This document shows, one piece after another, positions 44,193 to 57,946 of a stretch of DNA of 64,000 nt. This stretch comes from Daphnia carinata (lineage: Eukaryota > Arthropoda > Branchiopoda > Diplostraca > Daphniidae), in assembly GCF_022539665.2 (NCBI RefSeq), contig NC_081340.1, forward strand, positions 2,790,001 to 2,854,000, read 5' to 3'. Below the pieces are notes generated by a model. The model did not search any database. It was given only the letters and a program-made list of their open reading frames with translations, and was not told where the DNA came from. A program made the position numbers and the translations under genes. Within the stretch, counting starts at the first letter, position 1, and the number at the start of each line of letters is the position of its first letter.

Positions 44193-44742
44193 TTACGGTG
44201 ACTTATTATTTTGGAAAATAAGGCTACAAGCTCTGTGAAGTGGCCATACAATGTGGGTGGCTTTGGCAGTTATTAAACCTAAGGGAATTGGACCAAAGAA
44301 ATTAGAATCCATAGATTGAGAATGATTTTCTCCTTCAATCCAACAAAACCCCTTGGGTACTTCAACATATGAATGGCTTTGATTTTTGGGTTTAATGACA
44401 TCTCCTTCTAAGCCAATAATACGTTTGATCAAACATGCATCTGGATTCCGTGGTGAAACCAATGATACAATGTCTCCTCTCTGAACGTGGAAATCCCTTA
44501 CAGCCCAACGATTTAGAAGAACATAATCACAAGTTGCATTATCTGGATTCAGGATCTAATCAGGATACAAGATAAACGGAGTTTGCATGAAATTTTTCGG
44601 GTAAATTCACAAAAGATTTAGCAATTCTCACTGGTTGCATCGATACGCCGTTGACCTTAGCTACGTAACAGACCGACGAGACAAAACTGATTCCTATTGG
44701 AATCCCTGACGCTAATGAACGTAACCAGTTTGCTTTACCCAT
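44193..44742 (-). CDS. IMMP2L: IMMP2L, mitochondrial inner membrane protease subunit 2
   Basis: Type-I-signal-peptidase-like serine protease that removes intermembrane-space sorting signals. Two exons, 44742-44632 and 44555-44193, give 157 aa (human 175). An N-terminal membrane segment (about residues 9-27) precedes the catalytic box VNGVSMQP with nucleophile Ser34; the Lys general base is Lys81 in CLIKRIIGLEGD. Box E is seen in GENHSQSMDSNFFGPIPLGL, followed by ATHIVWP. The start is the ATG at 44742; TTG and other upstream in-frame codons are not needed. Tightly followed by ITFG2 in the same direction. Confidence 0.95.
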
Positions 44743-45851
44743 TGAGATCAAATAACACTGCTATACAACATTGACAATCCTTGATTCGAGAAATTTCCCA
44801 ATATGAAGCTGAATACAAAGTTTAATCTATGAATTCAATTTTGATATAAAAGCGATGTAGCACACTTACTTATAACGGACACAACAAGGAGTTTACTAGG
44901 CTACCCACCAGTGCTTCCACTTTATAAGAATTAATATCCCGACTGTGTTGCCAGATCAGGGCCCAAAATCCTAGATTTCAAATAAATTGGCCCCTAGGGC
45001 TCGTCTCCCTTAGATCGGGGAGCTTTTTCATCGATTCGGTGCAGTGATTTCAATGCTCAGTACCATCCCCGATTACAATCCCCGGTTAGATCCTTATAGC
45101 ATCAGTTCTGACCCGAATCTTTCAAATATAAGCCTAATTACCTGATTCGGGCTGACCTATCAGGAGAGTGGAGACAAATACGGGAAAAATTTTAACGCGT
45201 TAAAATAAAATATGATAACGATAATTCATCCAAATAGGGCCCAAAAAAGGGATTTAAACTAGAAATCAGTTGCACAGCGAAAATTTTCTGCAGAAGTTCG
45301 ATCATGTTGCTTAATTTCATGACGTCAACAGAAATATTTAAAAAATGGTTATTAACGTAGATTATAATCGGTAAGTTAACCCGTTAAATTAATTGCGGAA
45401 TAAAACAAATTAACGCATTAATCGTAGGGAAGTACATAATTTACGCTAATTGAGGTTAACTATAGGTAAAACGACTAAATTGTGAATTAACTATCGGTAA
45501 AAATTTTTGCGAAACATGCGCCTCTGCTGCTGCAAAGAAAATGTGCTCTAGTCCGCAGTTAAAAATCCGCACTTTGTCCAGTCCGCGTCCGCACTTTACT
45601 CTGGCCCTTTCCTGCTAGACTTTGGAGACCAATCGGCGCATGTAAGCTCGCAATTTATCCGGTTAGTGGTTCCTGCCCGTATTTTACTCTGGCTATTTGA
45701 AGTTTTCGAATATTTAACGATTACTGTTAGATATCGATTATCGTCGAAAAAAATGTAAATATTTATCAACACAGTGTTTATCTAACGAGTAGATTATGGT
45801 AAAACACAGAAGAGAAACTCGTTTTTAGACTTATCCGTGATTTGGACAGAA
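44743..45851. other. Gap between IMMP2L and Beclin-1, with degenerate repeat
   Basis: Divergent intergenic region of 1.1 kb. 45190-45520 is AT-rich with recurring TTAAC/GTTAA words. 45550-45690 contains tandem degenerate units whose reverse complement reads like GTAAAGTGCGGAC, related to a second array at 57205-57520. No gene is seen. Confidence 0.55.
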
Positions 45852-47323
45852 ATGCAAGACGAGGGACATGTACTCTTTTGTTGTCAAAGATGCTGGACTC
45901 CATTAAGGCTGGATACAGGTTTCAGTTGTTCTCTGGATGAACATACTATTGCAGAATTATCTTTGCCAGCTGTCAGAACACCTGAACTAGATTATGCATC
46001 ACAAATCTCAAGTTTAGATAACTATGTCCCTAATCATCAAGATCATTTATCTACTCATCAAGGTTTCACAATTGTTGGTCATAATATTGTGAGAACTGCT
46101 GGAAATACGCAAAATGTTGGGCATCTCAGTCATTTTGTAAAAAAATCAGCTAGATTGTTTGATCTGGTTTCTAGCACCTCAGATATTGACCATCCTCTTT
46201 GTGAAGAGTGTTCAGACTCACTCTTAATACTCCTGGAAGAACAACTTTTTCAAAGGTATTTTCCTCATCAGCCTTTAGTGATAACCTAATGTTACCTGAT
46301 ATTTATCCAATCTTAAAGTGAAGAAGAATGTCAAGAATATAAGCAATTTCTTGCCAAGATCACCAAAGAAACTGAAGATGAGAATTCAATAAGTCTGGAC
46401 TTAATAGAAAAAGAACTCCAGTCTTTGCAAAATGAAGAACTGGAATTGAAAGCTGAACTGAGTGAACTAGTCCATAAACATGAAGTAGTCAGTAAAGAAA
46501 TTGAAGCTGAAAGTGAAGAAGAAAACAATGTTAAACAAGAAGAAGATAAATTTTGGAAGTCCTACAGTGTTCATCGCAACCAACAGTTTCAAGTACTCGA
46601 TGAACAACTAAGCCTTGAGTGCCAATTGAAATTCACTAGGTCAAATTTAGACCGTCTGAAGCAAACAAATGCATTCAATGCTGCATTTCATTTGTGGCAT
46701 GTTGGACACTTTGGCACCATAAACGGTTTGAGAATGGGTCGATTGCCGTCTGTTCCAGTTGACTGGACCGAGATTAATGCTGCCTGGGGCCAAGTGACTA
46801 TTCTTTTGTCGGCGTTGGCACGAAAAGTTAACCTTGTTTTTCAGCGTTATAAATTGTTGCCTTTTGGTAGTCAATCATGTATTGAAGATCTTGTGGAAAA
46901 CAAGGTGTATCCCTTGTACGGATCAGGAGGATTTCGATTCCTGTGGGATGCAAAATTTGATTCTGGAATGTGTGCATTTCTTGATTGTTTACAACAGTTC
47001 CAACAGAAAGTCGAAGGGGCGCAACAATCCGAGAATGATACACGGCGCCTTAATTTTCAATTTCCTTACAGGTAAATTAATATTTTAGAGTGGACCTAAC
47101 TTAAGTAATGTTGATTTAATTGGGACATTTTTCAACAATCTTTTTTGCATTAAGAATGGAACGCGGTCGCATCGAAGATCGTGCAACTCGTCAGTGGTAT
47201 TCCATTAAGATACAATTCAATTCCGAGGAGCAGTGGACCAAGGCGCTGAAATTCATGTTAACAAATTTGAAGTGGGGAGTGGCCTGGGTTGCTGCGCAGA
47301 ATTCGTTACCAGAACTTTTATAA
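45852..47323 (+). CDS. BECN1: Beclin-1 / Atg6, autophagy PI3K complex subunit
   Basis: Core subunit of the VPS34 class III PI3-kinase complexes that start autophagosome formation and endosomal sorting. Exons 45852-46255, 46319-47071 and 47155-47323 give 441 aa (human 450). Two Cys pairs (CCQRC at about residues 10-14, CEEC near 120), a BH3-like helix ([18 protein letters not shown], about 92-110), an acidic coiled coil (about 140-245), then the evolutionarily conserved domain with [38 protein letters not shown] and LNFQFPYR. The C terminus [11 protein letters not shown] is typical. The start is the first ATG fitting the family N terminus. An AATAAA lies at 47376-47381. Confidence 0.98.
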
Positions 47324-50300
47324 TTGATTCTCCTAAAAATTTTCTGTTTCAATCAACCGGAACGATACAAAGCGAAATAAACTATGCCGGTTAGGTTTAT
47401 GTTTTGGCTTTTCAGTTAAAATATCACTTGCGTTGAACATCTTTCATAAAGCTAGGTTAAGACTACATCCCTTTTTTCTACGCATTGCGTATGACGCACG
47501 TTGTGGCTAACTGCTGAGCGGAAAGATAGTTCGAGCATTTTCCTCTGATATGAACGAGTTACGAATCAAAAGGGTTTGCCAGTGCCTTTACAGGGAGATG
47601 AAAGAATTGGGCAAAGGCGGAAAGATAGTGTCTATTGTTAGATCATGCTCTTCACTTAAATGTTTATTGCGTTAGGTACCTATTGACTCTTTCCCTCTGC
47701 GTACACAAAGCACTGGCTAGAATTAAGTTCTGCGCTGGGCCCGTCGTTTTTATTGAAAGTCCATTCACCCAGTTACTGTCCCCCTTCGGTAGCTACTGGA
47801 ATACGACCCTTTTCGCTTTTGTCCCTGATGGACTCTAAGCGGATTTGTAGGACTCTTTGCAGCAAAAATGGCCTCGTGTTTATAGCCAGGACTGCTTCTA
47901 CTCGTCGTCTGTGAGAAGCCTTGGAGTTAATTTGTTGCTAATATATTTGTGAAAGCCTTATTACTACAAGTGATTTGACCTAATTACATGGCGCCGCTCA
48001 CCGTCGTGAAAGGCTGAGCTACGTTATTGGAAACAATGGCCGTTTGTATTCTGCACCTTTCTACACTTCCAATAAAACTTAATGGCTCATCGTGTCTGCT
48101 GGATATTGCTTATGGAGTGACGCTCATAGAAACTGTTAGCAAACATTGGATATGATGAACACTTTATGCTTGAAAAATCATAAATTGATGTATGAATCAC
48201 GTAAAATTGGTTTGCAAATAGGTTGATGCATTCTTCATTGACTAAATGATGTACTTGCTGGCGAATAGACTGGTATAATGCTTGGTTGTTAACATGCATT
48301 AAAAAGGATCAGATTCCCATTAGCCAAAGCTTAATTTGACAGCGTTTACAAAAACGACTTAGGACCCTTAAAAGCCCGCCGTAAGTTGCAAAGAGAGACG
48401 ATTCGGAGACAGCTTAGACGTGATTGGAAGTAGATATAGTGCATCACTTGTCTGTGTGAGGGGAAATAAAGGGAAACTTTGGGGGAAATAAAATCAGTCT
48501 ATTGCGCAACTACCCATAATAATATTGTTGTACAGTAGGCACAAATGTGAAAGCGTAGTCAGACAACTGCTGTCTGTTCGAAGACTTGGGGGTAGCATCG
48601 TACAATCCGCCTCATTAAGGGCGGCTTTTCGAGCACAAGGGACGTAGCATTAGCCAATCGAGTTAATAAATTGACAACCTTTTGGCGATGAGATGCGGAT
48701 AGAGGCAATTAAAGTTATTTTTGCTGTCTCCGTTGCTGTTCTAGTTCCTTCCTAAAAGCATTTAAAGTATTCCATTACGTATTTCAAAGATGGTTGCCAG
48801 ATCGTGTGGGCGTTCTCTGTACTTAAGGCAAATGGAAAGGTAATTAACGCGGTGAATTTATTAGCCATTGTGCGCACGGAGTGAGTAGAACGACGGTGAC
48901 AGAGTTAGTAGAGGCCATGTGTAAAATAAAAAAACTTGCGCGTTTTGATGCCAAAATTAATTTTCAGCTGGAGAGGATTTTAAACTTAACTTTGATTGAA
49001 ATACGAACAATAGCCTTTAACATATACACTTAGTTAGCTTGCAGTGAGCCGTATCGTTAGTTCTGTTAGCTTGCAGTTCGCGTTCTGTTTCGCGGTAGCG
49101 TTAAAATCAACTAACCTTCAATTCTTGTGTGTGGAAGAGAAGAGCGTTTAGTTTTTGTACAAGCAAAGAGACTGTGTTAGATTAGTTATCATTCCTCCGA
49201 ATCTGGTTTTTAAAACCTGAAAAATGAAAAAGCACGGGACATCAACTCGTAAGCGTTAAAACGTCTAAGCACGGTGGTAACGAATGCAAGATATTACACG
49301 AATACCTTATTGACGTATGAAATATTAAAAGTACAAGCTTAAAGTAGGTCTTCCATAAATAACCTGAACTGCGAGGTGTGTCCTTTGGATCAATTTGACG
49401 CCCCCATTGATCTTTTGAAAAAGTTTTTATTTCGTCAGCAGTCCAATTCGAAAGCATTCAAGGCTGGAAGCCAATATATAAGCTAAGTCACGTGGCCAAT
49501 ACAAGCTGAACACTTTCTGACGAACATCAGCGTGTTTCTTTCCCCCCACTCTACGTCCATCGCCTCCTCTCTTTTCAGTATTTCTGTTCGAGCCTGCCCC
49601 AGCTCTATTTTTCATTATTCCCAGAGCCCGCAACTTAATCAACGGAGGACGTTGGTCCTGCTTCTGCATTCCCCTGACTAAGTGCCATCTTATTGGAAAC
49701 TGGTGGCTGTATACACGTAAGAACGTGCGGCTAAATGACTGGCATAATTTGCTTTTGATCAGAATTGATCTGATTTCTAACAACGTTCCTCCATTGGACC
49801 ATTCCTCTCTTCGTTCCCCTAGTATCTCATTATCTCCCCTCTTCGGCCAATTAGACCTTCCCTGCCGGTAGTACGCTGCTTGATGCGCTCTTGCTGGTGT
49901 TTACGTTTATATAAAAAAAAGTTTCCCGTCAATGCTTCATCAGATGACTTTTGTCCACTTCGCATCCGATATCACGACACCGCACTAGAGCCAACATAAT
50001 ATCCGTCAATCACGGCGAGCTCAATTAAATGTCACTTATTCCAGTTGACAACATGTGCAGCTTGGATAACCAAAGTCAATCAACACATTTTCGCTTGTAT
50101 TAAAGGCTTTAGTAAGTGAAAGACCAAATACGATCTGATAATGCTAGCAGTATGACCAATTTTTTTTCATTATCTAGTAATTTCTTCACGGTTAAGTAGT
50201 AAGCTAGTAGATAAACAAGGGTGTTTGACATTTTTGTTAAATTGATCCCCAATAAATTTCGCCACTTTTTTAAACAATTCTACAAACTTCTTTTCATTTC

Positions 50301-50481
50301 CACGTCTTCGCGGTTAGTGTAATTTTTTAGAAAAGATATGCAAAAATATTTTCTTGCGAGATATTTTCTGAGCTATGGATTTTATTATATTTCTGATGAG
50401 AATGATTTCAATTTTACATAACATTTCAAGATGAAAATAGGAGAACAAAATTCAAAGTTACACATAAACCATTAAAACTAA
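47324..50481. other. Gap between Beclin-1 and bsh
   Basis: 3.2 kb with no supportable gene. It contains the Beclin-1 3' end and the bsh 3'UTR. The word GTTAGCTTGCAGT occurs twice (about 49032 and 49067). Short ORFs, such as 49427-49783 on the minus strand, lack recognisable domains. Sparse gene content is common around developmental homeobox genes and may hold enhancers. Confidence 0.5.
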
Positions 50482-51657
<1,176 letters not shown>

Positions 51658-53700
51658 CGTTAGGGGAAAACGTATTCGAAAACGGTGCACCCGGATGTCT
51701 TTTAGGCAACCGCCGTGACGAGGTTGCTAGCGTCAATAACATCTGTGATAAAAGTGTTCGATGATGTGCTTGTCGAAGCGAAACCGTTTGGCAGAAGGCA
51801 CAGAGCTAATGCACATAAGTTGCGTGTAGGAAAAGAACGGAGAAACAAAGAAGGTGGAACATCATAACGAAAGTCGTGTAAAGCACAACCAATCCGGATG
51901 TCCGATCGATTCACGCACAAGCCAATCCTTCAACGAGGAGAAGCTGATTGGTGACTTTCTTTTTCGTTTTTCTCGTGTCGGACCTCAACTAGAAAATCGG
52001 CTATGGTTTCACGCCTGCGCATGAATCGATACTTGTGCGGAAGCGTATAGGGGGTATTGGGCCAAACTAGCGATCTCCGCACGCAACCAGCAAAGCGCGT
52101 TGCATCCCTGTTTCTGTTTACTCTGCCTAATGTAGAGGACAAGTAATGGCCAGGTCACGAAGGTTACTGGCATTCAAATTCTTTTGGGAAATCGCAGCAC
52201 GGCGTTCAAAAGGCAAACAAATGGAGTGCAGTTCCCTTTTTATCCAGCAGTTGGTTTTCTGTGTAATAACAGAATTGTTATCAGGTAAACAACGTTTCCA
52301 TCATTCAGAGCTTAAAGGACAGGCCTCAGTTCTCCGAAAAGCCATCGAGGTACTTTCTTTTTTCATCTTAGTTCCGATGCATTCAAACCTGTTTTGATCC
52401 ATTGTAAGCCACACTTCATAATGCGGACTCCATAAAACAAGATTATCGAAAGAACATTTGCCGTACAAGTGAGAAAAAAGATCAATCTGCTTAAAGAAGG
52501 ACAGGAACGACAAAGTGAGAACGTGAATGGCTTAAGCGGACCAAAACAGTAAGAGAATCAGCAAAGAGGACGAAAAAGTTCAGGTGGGTACAGATAGTCG
52601 TGGCTAGTCAATAGTACTCATGGTTCCGGTGCCACTATCTTCCCCTACGCGTCTATCCCGAAATACTGATATCTGTTCTGGAATGCATGTCACCATTTCC
52701 GCCACTAGAACGGAAGCAACGCTAGTCTTTGAGGTATGTCATCATCGTTTACTACCTTTACTTATTATCGAAAGGTGGTGACGTTGATTTTTTCCCGGGA
52801 ATAGAGCATAGAAAAGTCCTCACATTGACGTTGCGTTGCATTTCTATTTTAATGCATATATTTGTCCTGTATAGTAGAAGGCAACACAAATGTAGCTGCT
52901 ATCTTTGGGTGATCGCATATTATTGATCTGAAAGCTCGTTACGCATACATCGGGAGTTGACGAGGCATCAGCCCGTCAAGTGGGTAGCAAAATGAGTATC
53001 CGTGCCCAGATCAATGAAAGATGACAAGGATAACAGCAGACTGAAATGGCCCCATTAGAGCTTCCATTTCCTTTCTACTTACTGCTTATCAATTGGACAA
53101 AGAGACTAAGATCCAGAAATACCCAGACATAAATGTCGCCATCTTTGTCCGTGGATCATAACTAATGGTAAACTATGCTGCACAATACGTTTATCCGTGC
53201 CCTATCACAGTAATCATTTACGGTAGATCAGCTGCTCTTTTGTTTACATATACATTCCATTTTTGAATGGTGCCGAATGTGAAAGCAAAATTCACCGAGA
53301 TGAAAAGAATCAAAGAACGGAGTTGATGCACTCGATCGTTTTCTTTTTCTTTGCTTTCAGCCTTCAGATAGTTTCTCCTTGATGAGGGACTTGAAATCAC
53401 ATGCGATAATTCAACTCTCTGTGGTTTTGCAGGTAAGGACGATGTTCTGTTGGCTGACACAGCAACGTACATCGTTTGGACCCGCACAACCATAATTTAT
53501 ATTTGCCTAGAAAAAATTCAACGTTCAATGAAAAATATGAAATAGTAGCACTATTTATTTTTTGGGGTTTCACCACCGGTAGAAACACGAATTGATTCGT
53601 AAAATGCTGAAGCCATATAATTAAGATAATAGGAGATGCCCCAACTTGTTGACGTACATGAAATAATGAATAACGATAAAACCCTTTTTTTTATTTGCTT
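51658..53700. other. Gap between bsh and the LRR gene
   Basis: About 2 kb holding the bsh upstream region and the 3'UTR of the LRR gene. GC content is higher just upstream of bsh (51700-52140). Small ORFs on both strands are not conserved. No RNA gene is recognised. Confidence 0.5.
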
Positions 53701-55637
53701 TCAAGGGTCTTGATGATATTGATTAAACTCTTTGTACACAATTGCTTGCTCGTCCTCTCGCTTACCCGACCCGCCAGCCGTTCGTACATAATGTACTATC
53801 TGTCCAGAATTGGTATCATACAACTGACGAAGATGAGATTTCCTCACCGCAAGAAGAACAAAGCAAGCCATTCCGCCGACGATCGATATGATTCCAAACA
53901 GCGTAACAATAATCAAACCTTTGTTTGAAGAAATCTTTGGATTTATGGACCCACTAGTGTCATGGCTATTATCGTAGTCGGAAGTGGTGCTATCAGCGGG
54001 ATTGGTGCAATTTACAATTTTTGCGTCACTTCCCAGAGAATCCAGCAATACATCCTTGTAATCTTCGGGTTCCGCGCAACTGTTAAATTAGAATGAAATC
54101 AAATGTTTTCTTTTTCTTTTAAAGTTCATCATGTCGTAATAAAAATTTTGAAATCAACCTCTTCGTTGTAAACAAAAATTACCGTAGGGTTGTAGTCAAT
54201 TCCGGTGTTTTTTCCGAGATAAACGGCAGTAGTTCTGCCACCACCCATCCGACATTGCAGTCGCACGTGAATGGATTTTCCCCAACATCGACTTGCTCTA
54301 GGCTAGCCCAAGGAAGCAGGTCGATCGGCAACTTTCGGAGGTTGTTTCCCCGAAAATGAAACTGCGGGTTAAAGAATGTTGTTTATAAATCAATATTTCG
54401 GCTGTCATAGAGAAATAGGGACATTATCATTAAACCTCGCTTAATCGTAAAGTTCCATCGATTTCAGCCATGTTGCTGAAAGCCCCAGGATCAATTTCTT
54501 TAAGGAGTGGATTGAACGAGCACCAAAGGTGAGTCATAGATGTCAGCGGCGTAAAAGTATTTGCAGCGATCCATTCTAACGAGCGCATGCTAGACATGTT
54601 CAAATGCTTCAGTTGGCTCAGTCCTTGAAACGAATTTGCATCAAGTGACTTGATTGGGTTATTATTGAAATTAAAGTATTCCAAATGGATAGCGTGCTGT
54701 AGCTCTTCAGGTACAGTGGTAAATTGATTTCCGGCAAGAATCAACATTTTCAACGCGGGTAATGCATGGAACAATCCGCTAGGCACAGACGCCAATCCTG
54801 TTTCCGCCAAATTCAATTTCTGAACGAAAATCATTAAAAAGATTTGGAATCTCTTTCTTTTAATCAACAGGCTTTTACGTTTACTATTTATACCTTTAGT
54901 TTCCTCAAAGTCGTAATGGCTATCGCTGTTTGATGATCAATTACTTTCAGAGGATTGTTGTTCAGTTCCAGTATTTCGAGATGAGAGGATAAATGGTTAA
55001 AAGCATCCTTATCGATCGAGATTATCTTATTATATCCAAGTTTTAGGGTTTTCAGCGGAAGCGGTTCGTAGTCTTCTTCGTTGAACTGCCCTTCAAATAT
55101 ATTTCCATTGATCGATTCGTGAGTTAAACCATTTTCGCTCAGATCCAAATATTCGAGCGTTTTAAGAAATTTGAATGCCGCTTTTTCTATAAACATAAGG
55201 CCGTTCCCACGATAGCTCAAACGGGAAAGCGGTAATTCTGGAAACTGCGTCAATTCCATATATTCATTTGAATCAAATTTTGCCTCAATGCTATAACCGT
55301 AGATATCACTTGGCCATTCAGAAACCAAAAACGGTTTTCTCAAACTTTTTCCATTGCAGTCTATGAGGAACAACGGGTTGGCATCTTGGCAAGCGCAGAG
55401 TTTGCAAATCGTCGATTTAAACGGATTTTCTTCGCTGTTTGTGTTCGGCATTTGGGTAGAATTACTATCCAATCCGGACAAATTACCAGCATCAGTAATG
55501 TTTTCGCTTCCAATAATTTCACTTACCGACGTTTGTGAAAAATTTGTCATTGAGCTTAACTCAGAGACATCGGATTGGCTTTCTGTCATCCACAGGGTTG
55601 TTAGGAGGAAGACGACCACGTAAAACGGGTATGCCAT
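53701..55637 (-). CDS. Leucine-rich repeat single-pass membrane protein (orthology not assigned)
   Basis: Predicted cell-surface receptor or adhesion protein of 561 aa. Exons 55637-54894, 54819-54436, 54361-54183 and 54079-53701. A cleavable signal peptide is likely (AYPFYVVVFLLTTLWM, residues 2-17). A Ser/Thr/Asn-rich stretch with N-glycosylation sequons follows, then a Cys-containing LRR N-cap (CKLCAC). LRRs run from about 130 to 390 (LEYLDLSENGL, LKTLKLGYNKI, LEILELNNNPL, LKMLILAGNQF, LEYFNFNNNPI). An LRR C-cap (NPFTCDCNVGW), one transmembrane helix at about 490-514 (LIIVTLFGIISIVGGMACFV) and a short cytoplasmic tail complete it. The layout resembles several insect LRR membrane families; I cannot choose one. 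Confidence 0.88.
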
Positions 55638-56750
55638 CCTAAAGCAAATCGCTCTTGCGAAGACACTTACTAGTGAGGCACAGATTGACTAGGCGTGACG
55701 AGTTTCACGATTTCTTTTTGTATGTGATCTACAGTGGTATCTTGTCTATTGGTCCTTTCACGCTACGGCGTTCTAAACCAATCAAGAAAAACGTTCCCCT
55801 CGTTTGTCAGATAAAAAAGATAACAAAATATGCTAAGCTAGACGGTGAGATTAAGATAAGATAGTACGATGGTATATTGAAACTACTAGCGTGCCTTTTG
55901 TGAACTGTTAACACTATCATATCTCTTTTACCTTGCTAGCATTGTGCATTGACCAACATATCCAATCCTCTAGGAGTCACTTTTCGTTCAAGTTTTTTCA
56001 AAACAAAGTAATGCGAAATGAATTTCACTTTGCCAGCATACCTTCATAAGAAAAATAATTTAATGTCAAGATTAAAAGCCTTATCAAAGAAGAAAAAAAT
56101 AAATAATAAAATAAACTAAAAGGCCAATTTACCTAGTACTAAAGAATACCTTGCAAATATATTTCTTTTTTAATGATATCAGCCAACAAATTAAAGGTTA
56201 TTTGTCAGAAGATCGGCGGCATTTACAGTTCGTTTCTACTACGGCTCACGTATAAATTATATACATTTTATGTCGATATGACTACCACAAAATGCTTTAC
56301 TTGCAAATAAAATGAAAGTTGATTTATCCAAAAGGCAATGTTACCAAACCTTAGCTCTACAAAGAATGGTCTTCCAATACTTCCTTTTCTCTGGAAGAGA
56401 TATATTTGACATTATGGGTAGATGATTGATCCTCTATTTATATGAAGAATAATCTGTCGCACAATGAAAAATGTGAGTAAAGAGGGAATCATTAGAACAT
56501 TAAATTTTGTGTCATACAACATTACCAAGCTAGATTTGGTTATCCAGCAAAAAAATAACATTTTTCATGACAATTCCAAAAATCCAGGATAGCCTGCTAC
56601 TTCATCATTTCTAGTGTAGAAGCAAGGACAAATTCTTTTAATCTATGAAAGTCAAGTGAAGACTATTCCGACGAATGTCAGTTTATTTAAATATCAAGAG
56701 GCACAAAAGGAATGAGAATGTTAGACAACAATAGGTAATAGGTAAGAAAT
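55638..56750. other. Gap between LRR gene and CRIPT
   Basis: 1.1 kb, AT-rich, comprising the LRR gene's upstream region and the CRIPT 3'UTR. No coding or RNA gene is recognised. Confidence 0.55.
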
Positions 56751-57121
56751 TTAAGTGGATGACTGTTTGTAGCTTTTGGTATCAATTATCTTTTTTCCAC
56801 ACATGGAACAGATTCCTTTTTTATAAGCACAAGGTTGACCTATAATGCAATGTTTTGAAGAAACTGTTACATTGCCTTAAAAGGGGCTAAAAACATGGGC
56901 TGCTTACAATAGTACGATCCACTTTGATGAACTTTCTGCTTACATATTCTGCAACCTTCAAACTTAGGTGTGTATGGGTTAAAACGGTTTTTGGACGATG
57001 TAAGAGCTTTGTTTTCGTTGAGTTTGCGACCACCATTTTCTGTAGTATTTCGAGCTCCCGTCTTCCATGGATCCGGAGTAATAATTTTACCCAACTTTTT
57101 TTCACATTTATCACACACCAT
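56751..57121 (-). CDS. CRIPT: CRIPT, cysteine-rich PDZ-binding protein
   Basis: Small zinc-binding protein of the minor spliceosome, also described as a PSD-95 PDZ ligand. Two exons, 57121-56908 and 56839-56751, give 100 aa (human 101). Near-invariant sequence: MVCDKCEKKLGKIITPDPW, GARNTTENGGRKLNENKALT, then zinc-binding Cys pairs CRIC, CAYKKGICSMC, and C-terminal DTKSYKQSST, close to the vertebrate KQTSV-type PDZ ligand but lacking the terminal Val. The donor splits the Tyr-Tyr-Cys junction codon (T|GTAAGC), and the joined codon restores Cys. An acceptor-like TTTTTACAG lies about 25 nt upstream of the ATG. Confidence 0.97.
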
Positions 57122-57946
57122 CGCTCTGACGATTCGAGTTTACTGTAAAAACTAATGTTCTTTACCTTTTTTCCTCTTGAGAAGCTTGATGCCTATCAGA
57201 GTAGAATGCAGACGCGGACTGCGTACTATGTTTGGGGGTAAACTTCAGACTATCATTAGCGGATTGGCCTTCAGATCATATGATCTGCGTGGTAATATGT
57301 GGGAAGCTTAGGTGCCTGAGTAAGCTGTGAAACGCGGACTGCTGACCGGGTAAACTGCGGATTTGTATGTGCGGGTTGGGCCCGAAAAAGTACTCTGAAT
57401 TTGTGCAGACCAACAGGTAAAATGCAGACTGGCTACAACGTAGGCAGCGTCATAGTGCGGAAATGGGCAGGGAAAAGTGCAGATTGGTAGTTGAGTAGTG
57501 ACATTGCGGACCTCCAGTCTCCGACCTTTAACCCATCAAAAGTGAAGAGTTGAAAAATAATAGACAAACAGTTCAAGAATCTTTCGTGTAAAAAACAATG
57601 AATCACAATGCTGTATAACAAATGGCGAAGGATGAGATACAATTTTTCTTTTGACAAGAGTTCTCATGGGAACGCGGAACAACTGCTGATGAATAACTAC
57701 AGCAATTAAGAAGCTTAGCGTGCTATAGACGTTTATCTTTTGTTATGTCACTGTACATTTGATAAAGCTATAGTCGGCATAAGCCTCATATTTGGTGTAA
57801 ATTCGACATCAATATAGGGATAACAGCTATTTCACATCGAGGAAATGTGAGACGCAAAATCAGGTAAGAGCTACATGTCTTTGAAAAATTGCCATTTCTT
57901 ACTTCATTTAATAGCAAGTCTATTTCTGAATTGAACCTAGTACATT
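57122..57946. other. Gap between CRIPT and TIMM44 with degenerate tandem repeat
   Basis: 57205-57520 contains irregular tandem units around the word GTAAANTGCGGACTGG (for example near 57208, 57333, 57351, 57417 and 57471), related in reverse complement to 45550-45690. The remainder is presumed UTR and promoter. No gene is seen. Confidence 0.6.

Noticed and set aside
49427-49783. 118-aa minus-strand ORF between Beclin-1 and bsh
   Set aside because: No conserved motif; it lies in a gap with no supporting exon structure.
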